From JBHIET01 sp046760785 (lineage in GTDB: Bacteria; Chloroflexota; Anaerolineae; B4-G1): a DNA stretch of 25,793 nt. Below are positions 22,715 to 25,793 of the stretch, piece after piece. Under the pieces are notes generated by a model. It saw nothing but the letters and a program-made list of their open reading frames with translations, made no database searches and was not told where the DNA came from. The stretch spans positions 1-25,793 of the forward strand of contig JBHIET010000047.1 in the NCBI GenBank assembly GCA_046760785.1, given 5' to 3'. The position numbers and the translations under genes are program-made. The stretch's first letter is position 1, and each line of letters starts with the position of its first letter.

Positions 22715-23218
22715 CTATAGCAAATCCTTCAATACCGGTCTTAACATTGCCTTTATGAGAGACAACGTAACAACTCCCACCAATACAACAGCAACCGTCC
22801 TGTGGCTGTATTCGTCAAGAACGAGCCCCAACGCTAAACCTGCTGCAGGCGGATGTTCCGTATCTGTGATTACCATCACGAATATTGCTAACCCCACGGC
22901 TAGCGCACCGAACACTATGTAGTGAATCTCCTGGATAATAGGTAGCTGCGTCAGCGATGGTATTAAAGATAGGTAATAGCAAAAACCACCAGCGGCCGCC
23001 CCGACCAGATACCCTCCTGTCATAAACCTCGGCCTCGATACCTGTGCCCCAGGCATTGTGAATGCGATGAAAGAGCTGAGTCCCAAGGCAGCGATGATGG
23101 CGGCATCTGTCATGGCATCTAGGATGAGCAGCACGATCAAAATGGACAAGGTTGCCAGAGTACACTGTAATATGTACCTGGCTTTATCATCTTTGAATCT
23201 CTCATCAAACACTTTCAT
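22715..23218 (-). CDS. HPP-family integral membrane protein
   Basis: A 167-residue protein with four membrane helices and the HPP family hallmark ITDTEHPPAAGLALGL. Other landmarks are AALGLSSFIAFTMPG and VSRPRFMTGGYLVGAAAGG, also conserved. Relatives include a chloroplast nitrite transporter, but most bacterial members are uncharacterised. ATG 23218 is preferred; a TTG at 23239 overlapping the upstream stop (TTGA) is possible. The codon and base use is AT-richer than the flanking Hdr and synthetase genes (25 G+C of 60 at 22741-22800). Confidence 0.87.
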   Translation of the reverse strand: MKVFDERFKDDKARYILQCTLATLSILIVLLILDAMTDAAIIAALGLSSFIAFTMPGAQVSRPRFMTGGYLVGAAAGGFCYYLSLIPSLTQLPIIQEIHYIVFGALAVGLAIFVMVITDTEHPPAAGLALGLVLDEYSHRTVAVVLVGVVTLSLIKAMLRPVLKDLL

Positions 23219-23235
23219 TTCGCTCGTGCCTGCCC

Positions 23236-25793
23236 TCAAACAAACGTGACTACCTCCTGTAGCGACTTCTTGCGAATGTCGGGCACGACCGCATCATCAG
23301 CCGGATAGCCCACGACCAGGAGCAGAAACGGTCGCTCGTTGGCGGGTCTCCCGAGGATTTCGTTCAGAAAGCCCATTGGACTGGGTGTGTAGGTAAGCGC
23401 AACGAGGCCAGCGTGATGGATCGCTGTGATCAGAATCCCCGTCGCGATCCCCACCGACTCTTGTGTATAGTAGCGCTTGGTTTTGGTGCCATCCGGCCGC
23501 AGCCCGTAACGCTCCACAAAAATGGCGATCAGGTATGGAGCGGTTTCCAAGAAGGGCTTGTGCTCGCTGGTGCCCAAGGGGGCCAGGGCCTCCAGCCACT
23601 CTTGCGGGGCACGGTATTGGTAGAACTCACGCTCTCTCTCTTCAGCCGCCGCCCGAATCTGTCGCTTGATGTCGGGATCAGTGACGACCACGAAGTGCCA
23701 CGGTTGAAGATTCGCGCCGCTGGGCGCAGTTGCGGCGGCGCGCAGGCAATGTTCGATGACCTCAGGTGGCACTGGTTGGTCCGAAAAGTGGCGCACTGTC
23801 CGTCGCCGTTGCATCTCCGCGCAGAAAGCAGCCGCGCGCCGTATCATCTCCTCGACGGAGTATTTACAATAGGTCGTAAGCGGAAGAAACTGCGGTTTCA
23901 TCACCCAAGCCTCCGATGCTTGTACTGAATTGGAGCCAATCAGAACTAACCCCTGTAACTCGGGAAGGATCCGTTCGTAGTAATCCAGCGACTCCGGGTT
24001 GATCAAAGCGTCTCGGTTCAGCACCGGCCGGCCGTTGATGATGTTGGTGACGGCGCTCTCGACCTTTTTCATACTAAAGGTGTAAGGGATATCCGGTACC
24101 TCCACAATCAAAGCCGGAACGTGCCGAGGTGAGGCGTTTTCTCGGAGCACTTTCTTGATTTTGTTTTTCAGTTCCTTCGTCAGAGAGAAACCCTCGGCCA
24201 GTTTCACGAAAAGGATGATGCGTTGATCACCCTGCCAACTCTGCCCTATGGCCAGGCTGTCTGCCACCCCTTCCAGGCTCTCCACGACGTTGTATATCTC
24301 CGCCGTGCCAATGCGCACTCCCGAAGGCTTCAAAACGGCGTCGGAACGGCCATAGAAGGTGATGCCGCCTGTGTCGCTGTGGATCACGATGTAATCCCCA
24401 TGACGCCACACATTCTTATCGGGATAGAAAGTAAAGTACGCATTTCTGTATTTCTGGCCATCTGGATCGTTCCAGAAATAGAGCGGCATGGAAGGGGCGG
24501 GAGCCTCGCAGACAAGCTCCCCTTGCTGATCATAGATTGCATTGCCCTCCTCGTCATAGGCCTTGACTTTCATGGCCAGGGCCGGACCCTGCAACTCGCC
24601 GGCGTACACCGGGCTGATGGGGTTGCCAGCGGCGAAGCAGCCGTTGATGTCTGTGCCGCCGGAGATCGAGTTGAAGTGCAGGTCTTGCTTGATCTCCCGG
24701 TAAGCGTATTCAAAGCCCTCGGTCGAAAGGGCGGACCCGGTCTGCGATATTTGTTTCAACGACGACAGGTCATAGTCCTGGCCGGGTTTCATCCCCTGCT
24801 TTTGAAGGTAATGGATGTAAGTGGCGCTGGTGCCGAAAACAGTGATCTTTTCATCTTGGATGAGTTTCCACATAGCCCCCGCATCGGGGTAATTGGGGTT
24901 GCCGTCGTACAGCACCACCGTAGCTCCGACCCCCAGGGAGCTCAGCAGCCAGTTCCACATCATCCAACTGCAGGTGGTGATGTACATGATTCGGTCATCG
25001 CGCTTCAGGTCGGTGTGCAATAAAAGCTCTTTCAGGTGGTTGATCAGAACTCCGCCGACTCCCTGCACCATACACTTGGGCTTGCCCGTCGTCCCGGAGG
25101 AGAACATGATAAACACAGGGTGATCGAAAGGCAATTGCTCGAATTGAATGGCGGGTTGCCTTTCTTTGGCCAGGAATTCCTCATAATGTATGGCGTTGGG
25201 GATAGGGCTAATATCAGGCTCCTCTGTCGCGTACGACACTACAACGACCTTTTCCAGCGAGGGGATTTCTTTCGCGACTTTGGCGGCGTTTCCCAGGGTG
25301 TTTAAGAGCTTGTTCTTATAGAAGTAACCGTCTACGGTGAAGAGCACCTTCGGCTCCACCTGGCCGAGGCGGTCCAAAGCTGCCAGGGGGCCGATGTCCG
25401 TGGCGCAGGAGGCCCACGTGGCGCCGATGCTGGTCGCAGCCAGCATGGCGATGGCCGTCTCGATCAGGTTGGGCATGTAGGCCACCACCCGGTCTCCCGG
25501 CGCAACCCCCCTCTCGCGCAGCGAGTGTGCCAGGCGTGCCACTGCATTATACAGCTCGGCATAGGTCATGGTAGCCGATTTCTGGGTTTCGCCTCTGAAT
25601 ATGAAAGCCAAGTGGTCATCTCTATACCTCAACAGGTTCTCGGCAAAGTTCAGCCTGGCCCCACCGAACCACTTTGCGCCGGGGAACTTGCTCAGGTCAT
25701 CAACCACCTCGGTATAGCTCTGGGAAGCTTTGATCTCGCCAAATTCCCACATGGCCGCCCAAAAATCCGGTATGTTTTCAATGGACCAATTGT
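23236..25793 (-). CDS. Acetoacetyl-CoA synthetase joined in frame to a nitroreductase (N-terminus beyond window)
   Basis: The frame is open from the right edge to TGA 23236 (852 codons). Codons before ATG 25752 still read as the family N-terminus (NWSIENIPDFWAAMWEF), so the true start is outside. Counting from that Met, 1-610 is an ANL-type acetoacetyl-CoA synthetase: KWFGGARLNFAENLLRYRDD, the AMP loop FSSGTTGKPK near 215, WRHGDYIVI, GRSDAVLKPSGVRIGTAEIY, and IPYTFSMKKVESAV with the catalytic Lys (usually SGKKVE). Residues 618-838 form a complete flavin nitroreductase of the BluB/iodotyrosine-deiodinase-like kind: RRTVRHFSDQPVPPEVIEHCLRAA, TAPSGANLQPWHFVVV, GILITAIHHAGLVALTYTPSPM. A ribosome site and ATG lie at the junction (GGAGG before ATG 23901), and a one-base change in GGGG (23950-23953) would create a stop, so the fusion may be recent or only apparent. 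Confidence 0.9.
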   Translation of the reverse strand, partial: NWSIENIPDFWAAMWEFGEIKASQSYTEVVDDLSKFPGAKWFGGARLNFAENLLRYRDDHLAFIFRGETQKSATMTYAELYNAVARLAHSLRERGVAPGDRVVAYMPNLIETAIAMLAATSIGATWASCATDIGPLAALDRLGQVEPKVLFTVDGYFYKNKLLNTLGNAAKVAKEIPSLEKVVVVSYATEEPDISPIPNAIHYEEFLAKERQPAIQFEQLPFDHPVFIMFSSGTTGKPKCMVQGVGGVLINHLKELLLHTDLKRDDRIMYITTCSWMMWNWLLSSLGVGATVVLYDGNPNYPDAGAMWKLIQDEKITVFGTSATYIHYLQKQGMKPGQDYDLSSLKQISQTGSALSTEGFEYAYREIKQDLHFNSISGGTDINGCFAAGNPISPVYAGELQGPALAMKVKAYDEEGNAIYDQQGELVCEAPAPSMPLYFWNDPDGQKYRNAYFTFYPDKNVWRHGDYIVIHSDTGGITFYGRSDAVLKPSGVRIGTAEIYNVVESLEGVADSLAIGQSWQGDQRIILFVKLAEGFSLTKELKNKIKKVLRENASPRHVPALIVEVPDIPYTFSMKKVESAVTNIINGRPVLNRDALINPESLDYYERILPELQGLVLIGSNSVQASEAWVMKPQFLPLTTYCKYSVEEMIRRAAAFCAEMQRRRTVRHFSDQPVPPEVIEHCLRAAATAPSGANLQPWHFVVVTDPDIKRQIRAAAEEREREFYQYRAPQEWLEALAPLGTSEHKPFLETAPYLIAIFVERYGLRPDGTKTKRYYTQESVGIATGILITAIHHAGLVALTYTPSPMGFLNEILGRPANERPFLLLVVGYPADDAVVPDIRKKSLQEVVTFV

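Overview
The window looks like a piece of a GC-rich chromosome from an uncultured anaerobic or facultative bacterium, most plausibly a member of the Chloroflexota (Anaerolineae-like). This is an inference from gene content: a secreted FIENVGQF-type protein, a Uma2 nuclease, an AI-2E permease, FixCX/ETF, Hdr-type genes and dispersed CTTCGAC..GCTCAGG repeats. No rRNA or tRNA gene was seen, so the taxonomy is unproven. Almost all genes sit on the minus strand; the exceptions are a histidine kinase with ychF (4436-8879) and a Uma2 gene (15117-15794).

Left part (1-8879). A secreted or membrane-anchored multidomain protein runs off the left edge. Next comes a leftward operon yajC - SpoIIE-type phosphatase - RCK/TrkA-like membrane protein - small P-loop NTPase, whose last three genes are joined by ATGA and GTGA stop/start overlaps. 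A divergent intergenic region (4207-4435) carries back-to-back promoters and a perfect 22-bp palindrome. From it a large orphan sensor histidine kinase and the GTPase gene ychF run rightward.

Middle part (9054-17000). A leftward operon begins at a promoter identical to the sigma-70 consensus and encodes an acyl-CoA dehydrogenase, FixC, FixX, EtfB/FixA and EtfA/FixB. Together these would pass electrons between an acyl-CoA, NADH, quinone and possibly ferredoxin. Upstream lie a methyltransferase, a divergent Uma2-family gene whose leader holds a repeat-derived hairpin, and an AI-2E family permease.

Right part (17342-25793). A leftward cluster encodes an acetoacetyl-CoA synthetase joined in frame to a nitroreductase (right end cut by the window), an HPP membrane protein, a short HdrA, a CPBP-family membrane protein, a second HdrA, MvhD, an HdrC-like protein with an added four-cysteine zinc-ribbon-like tail, and a ThiS/MoaD-like sulfur carrier ending in Gly-Gly. 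No HdrB is present. The soluble Hdr-MvhD-HdrC-ThiS set is the best candidate for an undescribed electron-transfer or sulfur-relay module. The two membrane-protein genes lying among the Hdr genes are visibly AT-richer than their neighbours.

Repeats are a theme. Degenerate tandem repeats of 7-9 bp sit at several gene junctions of the ETF and Hdr clusters. Three copies of a CCYTTCGAC-nn-GCTCAGG element occur, one of them inside the HdrC-like reading frame.
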